Below are positions 1 to 7,597 of a stretch of 64,000 nt of DNA, one piece after another. Origin of the DNA: Schlegelella_A sp035995885 (GTDB lineage Bacteria > Pseudomonadota > Gammaproteobacteria > Burkholderiales > Burkholderiaceae_C); NCBI GenBank assembly GCA_035995885.1, contig DASYKC010000199.1, forward strand, positions 1 to 64,000, given 5' to 3'. The notes under the pieces were generated by a model. The model was not told where the DNA came from and searched no databases. It saw only the letters and a list, made by a program, of their open reading frames with translations. Made by a program: the position numbers and the translations under genes. Every line of letters starts with the position of its first letter. The first letter of the stretch is position 1.

Positions 1-1
1 C

Positions 2-460
2 CTCACTGGAACGCTGACGATCAGCGGCAACAACGGCGCGGTGATCACCGGGTCGCCGGTGTCGCTGAGCGGCACCGCGCTTGCGCCACCGACGGTGCGG
101 TTCACGGGAGAGTCCGGGACGGGGACCTTGACCTTGTCCACGCAGACGCTGGACTTCGGCAACGGCGTCAACGGCACCGTCATTAATACGCTCACGATCA
201 CGGTTAGCGGCGCGTCCGTGACCTTCGCGCCGCCCACGGTGGCCAACACCGGGGGGGGCATCGTGGGCAACAATCCGAATCCCTATTCGCTAGGCGGCCC
301 TACTGCCACGCCATGCACGGGGACCAAGGCCTCGGGAGCGACATGCACGATTTCCGTCAATTTCAATCGAGGTAACAACAATACCAAGACCGGCACGCTC
401 AGCATCCCGTACAGCGGCGGTTCGGGAAGCCCAGCCGTGCTCAACATGACCGGAAGTTGA
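2..460 (+). CDS. C-terminal part of a choice-of-anchor-D / ASPM-SPD-2-Hydin-like secreted protein (5' truncated by window edge)
   Basis: The frame is open from base 2 to a TGA at 458-460, so only the last 152 residues are seen and the true start lies outside the window. The sequence is rich in Thr, Ser, Gly and Asn with short beta-strand-like stretches (LTLSTQTLDFGNGVNGT, GTLSIPYSGG) and motifs such as SGTALAPP. This is the usual look of the Ig-like ASH / choice-of-anchor-D repeats of large secreted or surface proteins. Two Cys residues in the last domain could form a disulfide. No sorting motif is seen at the C-terminus. It lies next to a type II secretion-like operon, so it could be a substrate of that machine; that is inference only. 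Confidence 0.6.
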   Translation, partial: LTGTLTISGNNGAVITGSPVSLSGTALAPPTVRFTGESGTGTLTLSTQTLDFGNGVNGTVINTLTITVSGASVTFAPPTVANTGGGIVGNNPNPYSLGGPTATPCTGTKASGATCTISVNFNRGNNNTKTGTLSIPYSGGSGSPAVLNMTGS

Positions 461-504
461 GCGAGTCGGAGTTGATGTAGCGCGTACAACGTCCAGAGAT
501 CGAC

Positions 505-1068
505 ATGGCACGAGAGAGATTTTCCGGCGGTGGCGCGATCGCCGCCGATTACTACGGACCGGTGGCGTACCGCCGGGAAACCGCTCGTCGCGACTGGGTG
601 ACGGGCGGTCGCGGGATGGTGGCCCTGGCACTTGTTGCGAGCGGCCTCGGCGCCGCCCACTCGAAGGACGAGAGCGCAGGGGCGGTGATCGTCGCCAGCC
701 CTGTCGAGGGTCGGGTTGCGCGAACAGCCGCGAGCGTCCTGGACCACCGCGTGCAGTTGGTGGCGAGGGAGCTCGCCCTCGATGCGACGCAGCAGGTACG
801 TCTGCGCGGCATTCTTCAAGCGCAGCGCGACGATATCGCTCGCGCCTGGAGAGATCCTTCGGTGCCGGCCGCGCTTCGCATTGCCGCGACGCAAACGATC
901 GGCGAGAAAACGGCCGACCGGATCCGCGCGATCCTCACCGACGAGCAGCGCGAGAAGTACATGAAGTCGCATCAGCACGACGCGCCGGGCGGCGACGTCG
1001 AGCGATGGATGAAGGCCGGCGAGGGAAGCGCGCGGTCGCCTGGTCCGGCTTTCGCGAAGGGGAGTTGA
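505..1068 (+). CDS. Exported protein with Spy/CpxP-like LTxxQ features
   Basis: This encodes 187 residues. A hydrophobic segment at about residues 38-53 (MVALALVASGLGAAHS) could be an export signal, though it follows an unusually long polar start of about 36 residues. The mature part is mostly helical and charged, with two stretches that resemble the LTxxQ repeats of Spy/CpxP periplasmic chaperone-sensor proteins: LALDATQQVRLRGILQAQ near residues 90-107 and ILTDEQREKY near 142-151. The gene ends 1 bp before the next start and probably shares its transcript. The family assignment rests on the motif pattern alone. The function is unknown; a periplasmic folding or metal-stress role would fit the family. 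Confidence 0.55.
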   Translation: MARERFSGGGAIAADYYGPVAYRRETARRDWVTGGRGMVALALVASGLGAAHSKDESAGAVIVASPVEGRVARTAASVLDHRVQLVARELALDATQQVRLRGILQAQRDDIARAWRDPSVPAALRIAATQTIGEKTADRIRAILTDEQREKYMKSHQHDAPGGDVERWMKAGEGSARSPGPAFAKGS

Positions 1069-1069
1069 C

Positions 1070-1336
1070 ATGAGTAGGGAATTTCCGCGCGTCGTCGCGG
1101 CGCTGGCCGCGCTGCTCTCGGGCTTGGGATGGCTGTCGGCGCCGGCGGGCGCGGCGGAACGGGCTGCGCAGGCGGTCGTGCCCGCGGCATCGAACGCCGT
1201 GGCGGGCCACCGCGTGTCGCCCTACGTCCTGGCGGCGCGGCGCCACGAGCAGGCCACGAGCGCGGTGCCTGCGCCGGTGTCGCCGCTCACCATGCGGCGT
1301 CCGCACCGGCCGACCGGCCACGCGCGCCAACAATGA
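1070..1336 (+). CDS. Small exported hypothetical protein
   Basis: This 88-residue ORF starts 1 bp after the preceding stop. It has a plausible signal peptide: a basic start (MSREFPR), a hydrophobic core VVAALAALLSGLGWL, and cleavage near AGAA-ER around residue 29. The remaining roughly 60 residues are rich in Ala, Pro, Arg and His, have low complexity and match no family I recognise. Position between two exported-protein genes in the same orientation supports it as a real member of the operon, but composition alone would not. Confidence 0.4.
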   Translation: MSREFPRVVAALAALLSGLGWLSAPAGAAERAAQAVVPAASNAVAGHRVSPYVLAARRHEQATSAVPAPVSPLTMRRPHRPTGHARQQ

Positions 1337-1397
1337 ACGCTGCTGGCGCCGCGAAGCCAGGAACAGCGCACGCGTCACGAGCGAAACCGGATAGGGT

Positions 1398-1964
1398 ATG
1401 AGGATGATCCATCGCACCGCCTCGAGCCAGGGCATGCTGGCGATCTGCGCCGTGGCGGCAGGCCTTGTTTTCGGCGCCGGCAACGCTCGCGCGCAATCGA
1501 ACGCCGAGCCCCTGTCCCGGACAGGGGACATCAATTCGGCACCAGGCGCGCCGGCGCCACGTGACGCACGCGCCGGCCACCGAAGGACCGCGCCGCTGCA
1601 CCAGCAGCAGGTGACCGACAAGGCGAGGAAGTACTACGTCGGCGCCTGGGGCGTCGACAAGATGAAAGTGAGCTACACATCGTCGGGCAACTTGATCCGC
1701 TTCAGCTATCGCGTCATCGAGCCCGAACTCGCGAAGGCGCTGTCGAGCAAGGCTGCTACGCCTGTCATGGTGGGGTTGCGCAGCCGCGCCGTGCTGCAGG
1801 TGCCGGTCATGGACAAGGTCGGCCCGCTGCGCCAGTCGGCGGCCCCCGCGCTCGGCCAAGAGTACTGGATGGTGTTCTCGAACAAGGGCAACCTGGTCCG
1901 GCCCGGCGACCGCGTCAACGTGGTCATCGGTTCCTTTCATGCCGACGGACTGATGGTGGAGTGA
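1398..1964 (+). CDS. Exported protein of unknown function
   Basis: This encodes 188 residues. A signal peptide is clear: MLAICAVAAGLVFGAGNARA-QS, about residues 13-33. After a low-complexity linker, the C-terminal 115 residues look like a compact beta-rich domain (YYVGAWGVDKMKVSYTSSG, NLIRFSYRVIEPELAKAL, YWMVFSNKGNLVRPGDRV). I do not recognise the family. It precedes the two LolA-like genes by 34 bp and probably belongs to the same unit of exported proteins that ends with the cytochrome fusion at 3616-5319. A periplasmic or outer-membrane accessory role is inferred from the company it keeps. Confidence 0.6.
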   Translation: MRMIHRTASSQGMLAICAVAAGLVFGAGNARAQSNAEPLSRTGDINSAPGAPAPRDARAGHRRTAPLHQQQVTDKARKYYVGAWGVDKMKVSYTSSGNLIRFSYRVIEPELAKALSSKAATPVMVGLRSRAVLQVPVMDKVGPLRQSAAPALGQEYWMVFSNKGNLVRPGDRVNVVIGSFHADGLMVE

Positions 1965-1998
1965 CCGCGACCGCGGCCGCGTAACAGGAGCGATAGCA

Positions 1999-2769
1999 AT
2001 GAAACGAGCAGTCTGGTCCCTGGTGTTCTGCGCCGCGTCGCTCGTCGGCCCCGATGCGCTCGCGGCCGACCTGACCGTCGCGCAGATCGTCGACCGGAAT
2101 GTCGCCGCGCGCGGTGGACTGCAGTCCTGGCGCGCCGTCAACAGCATGACGTTTGCCGGCGAGATGGATGCCGGCGGCAAGAAGGACACGAAGTTGCCGT
2201 TCGTCTTTACCCTGAAGCGGCCGCACAAGAGCCGGCTGGAGCTGCGCTTCGAGGACCAGGCGGCCGTGCAGACCTGGGACGGCGTGCAGGGCTGGAAGCT
2301 CAGGCCGTTCCTGGGACGCACCGAGGCCGAGCCCTTCTCCGCTGCCGAGGCACGCTCGGCCGCCGCGGACGACGAGCTCGACGGCCCCCTGGTCGACTAC
2401 GCGCGCAAGGGCAGCCGCGTCGAGCTGGTCGGCATGGACAAGGTCGAAGGCCGGAGCACCTACAAGCTCAAGATCATCAGGAAGACGGGCGAGGCGCGCC
2501 ACCTGTGGCTCGACGCATCGACCTTCCTCGAGGCGAAGATCGACGGCGAGCCGCGCAAGCTGGACGGCAAGCTGCACAAGGTCGCGGTGTACTACCGCGA
2601 CTTCAAGAGCGAGAGTGGTCTGAACGTTCCGCACACGATTGAGACCTTCGTCGACGGCGTCAAGGGCAGCCACAAGATGACGATCCAGACCGTGTCGATG
2701 AACCCGGCGGTCGACGACAGCCGGTTCGCGAAACCGCAGCTCGCGCTCGCCTCCGCTACGCGCCAGTGA
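1999..2769 (+). CDS. Outer-membrane lipoprotein-sorting (LolA-like) protein, paralogue 1
   Basis: This encodes 256 residues with a signal peptide ending near ALAA-DL (residue 23). The motif VAQIVDRNVAARGGLQSWRA is typical of LolA/LppX-like proteins annotated as outer membrane lipoprotein-sorting proteins: an N-terminal helix with ARGG, then a half beta-barrel. Later strands such as HLWLDASTFLEAKI and GLNVPHTIET keep the pattern. The family carries lipids or lipoprotein acyl chains across the periplasm. The next gene is a diverged tandem copy with the same order of motifs. It lacks a lipobox, so it should be soluble and periplasmic. It is not the housekeeping LolA, which is shorter; its cargo here is unknown. 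Confidence 0.75.
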   Translation: MKRAVWSLVFCAASLVGPDALAADLTVAQIVDRNVAARGGLQSWRAVNSMTFAGEMDAGGKKDTKLPFVFTLKRPHKSRLELRFEDQAAVQTWDGVQGWKLRPFLGRTEAEPFSAAEARSAAADDELDGPLVDYARKGSRVELVGMDKVEGRSTYKLKIIRKTGEARHLWLDASTFLEAKIDGEPRKLDGKLHKVAVYYRDFKSESGLNVPHTIETFVDGVKGSHKMTIQTVSMNPAVDDSRFAKPQLALASATRQ

Positions 2770-2782
2770 GGCGCCAGCGGCG

Positions 2783-3619
2783 ATGACAGCGATGAAGTGG
2801 ATCGCGGCTTGGCTGCTGGCGGCCTGCGCCGGCCCGGCGCTCGCACAGAGGGCAACGCCGGTCGACGTGGCCGAGATCGTTGCGAAGAACACCGCTGCGC
2901 GGGGCGGGGCCGAGGCGTGGCGCAGGATCGAGACGATGGCCTGGAAGGGCCATGTCGAGAGCGCGAATGCGCGCGGCCACAACCTGTCCTTCCTGCTCGA
3001 GCAAAAGCGGCCGGACAAGACCCGTTTCGAGATCGCGGCTGAAGGCCAGAAGTCGATTAGAGCCTTCGACGGCAGCGCAGGCTGGAGGCTGCGCGCCGCG
3101 CCCGGCGAGCGACCCGACATTCAGCCCTACGCGGCCGACGAGCTGAAGTTCGCGCGCGGCGCCGCGGTCATCGACGGACCGTTGATGAACTACGTCGCCA
3201 AAGGCGCCTCGATCACGGTCGCGGGCGTTGACGCGGTGGCCGGTCGCACCGCGTATGTGCTCGATGTCAGGCTTCCGGCCGGCGGCGCGAACCGGCTATG
3301 GGTCGATGCCGAGACATTCCTCGAGCTTCGGCACGACCGGGAATACCGGAACCCGGCGGGACAGCTGGCCATCGTGACGGTTTCCTTCGGCGACTATCGA
3401 ACATTCGAAGGCCTGTTGCTGCCGATGACGATCGAGACCGGCGCGATGGACGGCCGGCCCGCCAACAGGATCGTCATCGAGAGGGTCGCGCTCAACCCGG
3501 CGCTGGAAGCGGCCGCGTTCGCCAAGCCAGGACCGACCAGCCGGCGGGCGGGTGCAGTCGTGGTCGACACACGTCCGACGGCCAAGGCGAACCCGATCGT
3601 TCCGGCCGGCCCGCAGTGA
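2783..3619 (+). CDS. Outer-membrane lipoprotein-sorting (LolA-like) protein, paralogue 2
   Basis: This encodes 278 residues and starts 13 bp after paralogue 1. A signal peptide ends near ALAQ (residue 21). It repeats the layout of its neighbour: VAEIVAKNTAARGGAEAWR at the mature N-terminus, DGPLMNYVAKGASI in the middle, NRLWVDAETFLELRHD, then LPMTIETG and the end motif NPALEAAAFAKP, which matches NPAVDDSRFAKP in paralogue 1. An unstructured basic tail of about 30 residues follows. The stop overlaps the GTG start of the cytochrome fusion (GTGA), so the two are probably translationally coupled. Function is inferred from the LolA-like fold only. Confidence 0.75.
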   Translation: MTAMKWIAAWLLAACAGPALAQRATPVDVAEIVAKNTAARGGAEAWRRIETMAWKGHVESANARGHNLSFLLEQKRPDKTRFEIAAEGQKSIRAFDGSAGWRLRAAPGERPDIQPYAADELKFARGAAVIDGPLMNYVAKGASITVAGVDAVAGRTAYVLDVRLPAGGANRLWVDAETFLELRHDREYRNPAGQLAIVTVSFGDYRTFEGLLLPMTIETGAMDGRPANRIVIERVALNPALEAAAFAKPGPTSRRAGAVVVDTRPTAKANPIVPAGPQ

Positions 3620-5319
3620 ACCAGGCGCCGCTCGTCCGCGGCGCGCGTCGCTGTCGGGGCCCGGGGCCGTCGTTTCCGCGCCGGGTGCTCGGCGCGTGGC
3701 TCGTGCTGACGACCCTGGTGCTTGCACCATCGCAGGCGTCGGCCGACGAGGTCGTGGCGAGAAACGGCGAAGGCATTTACAGGCGCGGCATCACCGGCAG
3801 CGGTGCGCCGGTCGAAGCCAGTCGGGAATCCGGGCAACGGCTTGCCGGACCGGCGGTCGCCTGCATCAACTGCCACCGCCGCAGCGGCCTGGGCTCGAAG
3901 GAGGGCAGGACGATCATGCCGCCAGTGGCCGGGCGCTATCTGTTCAACGCACGGTCTGGCACGGAGGAGCTCGATCTGCCGTTCGTTGAAGGAGCGCGTG
4001 GCAACCAGGTGTCCTACACCGACGAAACGCTGGCGCGAGCGATCCGCGAAGGCGTCGACTCCGAGGGACGGGCGCTCAACTACCTAATGCCGCGCTACGC
4101 GCTCGCAGACGCCGACCTCGCTGCACTGACCGCCTATTTGAAAGGATTGGAGCGACGCAAGGTTCCCGGCGTTACGCAGTCGGAGCTGCACTTCGCCACG
4201 ATCATCACGCCCGACGCGGATCCGGTGAAACGTCGCGGCATGCTGAGCGTGCTTCGCCAGTTCTTCGCCGAGCGCAACGCCAGGCAACCCGATCCGACGG
4301 CGCAGATGCTGACCTCGGGAAAGAACGCCTTCAGCAAGATGATGTTCAAGGTGAACCGGCGCTGGGAGCTGCACGTGTGGGAGCTGACCGGCGCCGAATC
4401 GACTTGGCAGGAGCAGCTCGAGCGCCATCTCGCCAAGCAGCCGATACTGGCCGTGGTCTCAGGATTGGGTGGCAGCCACTGGGAGCCGGTGCATGCGTTC
4501 TGCGAGAAAGCCGAGGTTCCCTGCATCCTTCCGAACGTCGAAGCGCCCCCCGCCGATGCGGATCGCGATTTCTACAGCTTGTACTTCTCTCGCGGCGTGC
4601 TGCTGGAGGCTGACCTGATCCGCGAACGGCTCGTCGGCGCCGCCGGGGCCCGCCCATGGGGCAAGGTGCGACAGGTCTATCGCGCCGGCGACGTCGGCGA
4701 GGCCGGTTCCGGCGCGCTGGCAGCGATGTTGAAGCGCGCAGGGATCACGGTCTCGCAGCGCGTGTTGGCACGCGAGGACCCCGCCGCGAGCGGTTTGGCC
4801 GACGCGCTCGCTGACCTGCGCGATGACGAGGCCCTCGTGCTCTGGCTGCGGCCGACGGATCTCGAAGTGCTGCCGGGCGCGCCCCGCGGGGCCGCGGTGT
4901 ACCTCTCCGGCCTGATGGGGGGCCTCGAGCGTACGCCGCTGCCGCCCGCGTGGCGCCGCGAAGCGCACGTGGCCTATCCGTTCGACCTGCCTGATGCGCG
5001 CCGCGTCCGGGTTGACTTCGCCTTCGGCTGGTTCAGGATCCGCCAGATTCCTGTGATCGCCGAGCAGGTCCAGGCCGACACTTACCTGGCGTGCGGCTTG
5101 CTGTCGGAGACCGTTAAGCACATGGTCGACAACTTCGTTCGCGACTACCTGGTCGAGCGCTTCGAGGACACGCTCGAGCACCGCATCGTCACCGGCTACT
5201 ACCCCCGGCTCAGCCTGGCCACGGGCCAGCGCTTCTCGTCCAAGGGCGGCTACGTGGTTCGCTTTCCCGATGCAACCGGCGGGCGGGTGATCGCCGACAG
5301 CCGTTGGACGGTGCCCTAG
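3616..5319 (+). CDS. Periplasmic c-type cytochrome fused to an ABC-type ligand-binding-like domain
   Basis: I chose the GTG at 3616 because it overlaps the upstream stop (GTGA) and gives an N-terminus with a hydrophobic export signal (residues about 25-43, ending QASA). Longer in-frame readings run over the previous gene. The 567-residue product has a class I cytochrome c domain with heme motif CINCH at residues 83-87 and a likely axial Met in YLMPRY (Met158). From about residue 190 to the end it resembles a type I periplasmic binding protein, for example AVVSGLGGSHWEPVHAFCE followed by VPCILPNVEAPP. Such a fusion could couple ligand sensing or delivery to periplasmic electron transfer, but the ligand is unknown. 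It is translationally coupled to the LolA-like pair. Confidence 0.75.
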   Translation: MNQAPLVRGARRCRGPGPSFPRRVLGAWLVLTTLVLAPSQASADEVVARNGEGIYRRGITGSGAPVEASRESGQRLAGPAVACINCHRRSGLGSKEGRTIMPPVAGRYLFNARSGTEELDLPFVEGARGNQVSYTDETLARAIREGVDSEGRALNYLMPRYALADADLAALTAYLKGLERRKVPGVTQSELHFATIITPDADPVKRRGMLSVLRQFFAERNARQPDPTAQMLTSGKNAFSKMMFKVNRRWELHVWELTGAESTWQEQLERHLAKQPILAVVSGLGGSHWEPVHAFCEKAEVPCILPNVEAPPADADRDFYSLYFSRGVLLEADLIRERLVGAAGARPWGKVRQVYRAGDVGEAGSGALAAMLKRAGITVSQRVLAREDPAASGLADALADLRDDEALVLWLRPTDLEVLPGAPRGAAVYLSGLMGGLERTPLPPAWRREAHVAYPFDLPDARRVRVDFAFGWFRIRQIPVIAEQVQADTYLACGLLSETVKHMVDNFVRDYLVERFEDTLEHRIVTGYYPRLSLATGQRFSSKGGYVVRFPDATGGRVIADSRWTVP

Positions 5320-5383
5320 CGCCGCGGACGGGATCGAGCTTGGCCTGCCCGGGTGCTTGCCGTTGCAAGGGCGATCGACAGTA

Positions 5384-6100
5384 CTACGCCGCTCTGTCGC
5401 TGACGGACAACTTGCTCGGCTCGCCGTGCGTGAACCGCGCGATCGACATCGGCCGTTCGATCAGGCCGAGCTCGAGCGCGACCAGCGTCAGCTCGGCCGC
5501 GTTGCGCAAGCGGAGCTTCTGCATCAGCGTGGCGCGGTGCTTCTCGATCGTCTTCGGGCTGACGCTCAGGAACTCCGCGGCGCCGCGGTTGGTTCGCCCC
5601 TCGGCCACCAGCTGCAGGATGCTTCGCTCGCGATTGGTGAGGATGTCGAGCTTGGAGACCTGGGTCGCGGCCGTTCTCGGGTTGGCGAAGCTGTCGAACA
5701 CGTGCGCCGACACATCCGGGCTGAGGTATTTCTTGCCCATCGCGACATTGCGCAGCGCAAGGCGCACCTCGTCGATCGAGGCGTCCTTCAGCACATATCC
5801 ATCCGCTCCCATCCGCAGCGCCGCATGCACATAGTCCTCGGTCCCGGATGCCGTCAGCACGACGACGCGCACCTGCGGCTGGCGCCGCTTGATCTGGGCG
5901 ATGCATTCGAGGCCGTTCACGCCGGCCAGAGCCAGGTCGGTGAGGACGATGTCGGGCTCGAACTGCAACGACATCTGGATCGCCTCCTTTGCGGTCCGCA
6001 CATCGCCCACGACGTCGAAGTCGGGGTCGCTGGAGATCAGGGCGCAAAGACCTTTGCGGAACAGGTTGTTGTCGTCGACGAGAAGAACGCGAATGCTCAC
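5384..6100 (-). CDS. NarL/FixJ-family response regulator, orphan, coupled to the secretion operon
   Basis: The GTG at 6100 is preferred: it overlaps the upstream stop (GTGA at 6100-6097), has a GGGAGAC Shine-Dalgarno upstream, and places the receiver at residue 2. The product is 238 residues. The receiver domain covers about 1-120 with acidic pair Asp9/Asp10, phospho-acceptor Asp55 in VLTDLALAG, Thr near 84 and Lys in YVLKDAS. The LuxR-type HTH covers about 150-215 (LTNRERSILQLVAEG, SPKTIEKHR). It is the last gene of the minus-strand type II secretion-like operon. No histidine kinase is adjacent. A role in regulating secretion or pseudopilus genes is inferred from the coupling. Confidence 0.9.
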   Translation of the reverse strand: MSIRVLLVDDNNLFRKGLCALISSDPDFDVVGDVRTAKEAIQMSLQFEPDIVLTDLALAGVNGLECIAQIKRRQPQVRVVVLTASGTEDYVHAALRMGADGYVLKDASIDEVRLALRNVAMGKKYLSPDVSAHVFDSFANPRTAATQVSKLDILTNRERSILQLVAEGRTNRGAAEFLSVSPKTIEKHRATLMQKLRLRNAAELTLVALELGLIERPMSIARFTHGEPSKLSVSDRAA

Positions 6101-6684
6101 GAAGGTCTCCCTGGAGGGAAAATGATGTTCTTCCGGCCGTCCGGTGCGGCGGCCGACGACGCTGCCGGGGCCGGCGCGGCGGCCCTGCCGGCACGCGGGA
6201 TCTGGAAGGCGAAGACCCAGTCGTGGTAGGTCGCCGCTTCGTTGAAGTGCTGGTACATCGGCGCGAAGCCGGTCTGCTTGATGGGCGGCTTGTCCGAGAG
6301 GCTGTAGACGCCGATGATCCGGTCGCCCGCGCGTACCTGGCCCCACTCGGGGGAGCCGGTGATCGGATCGGGATACGCCCGGCGCAGATGGTGAACCGGG
6401 ATCGGGAAGCGATCGTCGTCGAGGAGCACGGCGAAGCTGGTCGGCAGCGCCCGGGCGCCGCCGGACGGCGCGGCGAGGTAGTAGCGGCGGATTGCCTGCC
6501 GGTACTGATCGCCCACGAACAGAAGCTCGCGCTCGCGCTCGCGCTGGCGCGATAGCGTCCAGACATCGACGGCGGTCATCAGGCCGATGCCGAGGAGTGC
6601 CATGACCAGGAGCGCGGCGAGCAGGACGACGCCGGCGTCTCCCCGCCCCCCCGCGGTGAATCCGGAAGTGCCGGCACGCCTCAT
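6097..6684 (-). CDS. Pseudopilin-like / type II secretion-associated membrane protein
   Basis: This encodes 195 residues. The N-terminus has a short polar leader (MRRAGTSGFTAGGRGDAG) and one long hydrophobic helix, VVLLAALLVMALLGIGLMTA, followed by basic and charged residues (SRQRERERELLFVGDQYRQ). This is the layout of minor pseudopilins and PulG-like proteins, but the canonical GFTLIE processing site is not intact, so cleavage by prepilin peptidase is doubtful. The C-terminal domain ends with an Ala/Pro-rich stretch. Its ATG overlaps the end of the preceding pseudopilin gene and its stop overlaps the regulator's GTG. It is probably a minor component of the tip or initiation complex. Confidence 0.7.
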   Translation of the reverse strand: MRRAGTSGFTAGGRGDAGVVLLAALLVMALLGIGLMTAVDVWTLSRQRERERELLFVGDQYRQAIRRYYLAAPSGGARALPTSFAVLLDDDRFPIPVHHLRRAYPDPITGSPEWGQVRAGDRIIGVYSLSDKPPIKQTGFAPMYQHFNEAATYHDWVFAFQIPRAGRAAAPAPAASSAAAPDGRKNIIFPPGRPS

Positions 6685-7085
6685 GGCGCCTTGCCCGCGG
6701 CCGGTTGCGCGACCGGCTGCGAGGCCGCGACAGGGAGGATGTCGTACACGTTGCCCTGCGTCGGGTCCGGCGGCGCGACGAGCGTCCAGGTGGCCGTCTC
6801 GCTGACCGGATCGATCGGCACCTGCCTGAGGTAGTGACGACTCACGAGCTCGTCGAGCGATTCCGGATAGCGGCCGAGATCGGCACTGAACTTGTCGATC
6901 GCATCGCGGATCGTCGCTGCGTTCTGCTTCTGCACGACGACCCTGCTCTTGTCGAGCGAACCGAAGAAGCGCGGCACGGCGAGGGTCAGCAGCATGGCGA
7001 CCAGGGTCATGACGACGAGCATCTCGATCAGCGTGAAGCCCTGACGGACAGTCGCTGGGGTCGGTGCCGGCTTCATGGCGGGCAT
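6681..7085 (-). CDS. Minor pseudopilin (GspG/GspH-like)
   Basis: This encodes 134 residues. The start at 7085 is set by a TGATG overlap with the preceding gene. A class III signal is clear: leader, then GFTLIEMLVVMTLVAMLLTLAVPRF with the conserved Gly at the cleavage site, Phe+1 and Glu+5. A soluble domain of about 95 residues follows (DKFSADLGRYPESLDELV), recalling GspG, in which this region forms the periplasmic part of the pseudopilus subunit. The C-terminus is Pro/Ala-rich. It is one of three pseudopilin-like genes at the 3' end of the operon and may be a minor subunit. Confidence 0.85.
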   Translation of the reverse strand: MPAMKPAPTPATVRQGFTLIEMLVVMTLVAMLLTLAVPRFFGSLDKSRVVVQKQNAATIRDAIDKFSADLGRYPESLDELVSRHYLRQVPIDPVSETATWTLVAPPDPTQGNVYDILPVAASQPVAQPAAGKAP

Positions 7086-7597
7086 CACCACGACGTGTAG
7101 GCCGTGCCGTCGAGCGCCGCCTGGCTCGACTTCGACGACACATCGAAGACGTCCGCACCCGGCTGCGGGTCGTCGCTGCGGCTTCCGTAGCTGCGCGTGT
7201 TCCAGGTCTCCGCTGCCGGGGTCAAGGGGTCTGCCGCAAACGGGTCGCGCGGCAGGCGCCGCAGGATCACGATGCGGCTGCCGGCGTTGGCGCTCGTGCC
7301 GTCGCTCGAATCCGCGCGCTGGAGCGATTCGGTCAGCGTGTCGAGCGTGGGCGGATAGCCGGACTCGCCCACGACCTTCGGCAGCATGCCGGTGTCGACG
7401 GCAGCCTTGTACGCGTCGAGGCCGCCGCGGATGACGCGCAGCGCCTCGCGCAGATCGGCTTCCTTCTGGCGACGCGCAGTCACCTCGATGAGCGGCGTGC
7501 TGGTGATGGCGAGCATGCCGACGATCGCGAGCGTGACCAGCATCTCGATCAGGGTGAAGCCTGTCGGCCGGTGCGCTGGCGTGCCAATGAGCGTCAT
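7085..7597 (-). CDS. Pseudopilin (type II secretion GspG/GspI-like)
   Basis: This encodes 170 residues. It has a 12-residue polar leader, then GFTLIEMLVTLAIVGMLAI, with the prepilin peptidase site, Glu+5 and a hydrophobic stalk. The periplasmic part has DAYKAAVDTGMLP and SGYPPTLDTLTESL, and a stretch LRRLPRDPF typical of GspG-like major domains. The ATG overlaps the stop of the secretin gene (ATGA) and the stop overlaps the next start. The prepilin peptidase itself is not in the window, so processing must rely on a gene elsewhere. Confidence 0.85.
   Translation of the reverse strand: MTLIGTPAHRPTGFTLIEMLVTLAIVGMLAITSTPLIEVTARRQKEADLREALRVIRGGLDAYKAAVDTGMLPKVVGESGYPPTLDTLTESLQRADSSDGTSANAGSRIVILRRLPRDPFAADPLTPAAETWNTRSYGSRSDDPQPGADVFDVSSKSSQAALDGTAYTSW

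Noticed and set aside
3298..3615. Upstream in-frame extension of the cytochrome fusion gene
   Set aside because: It lies wholly over the LolA-like paralogue 2 in another frame and would hide the export signal; the GTG at 3616 with GTGA overlap is better.
6497..6545. CG-rich alternating repeats (gctcgcgctcgcgctcgcgct) in the pseudopilin-like gene
   Set aside because: Encodes the charged RERERE segment of the protein; a codon-level repeat, not a separate element.
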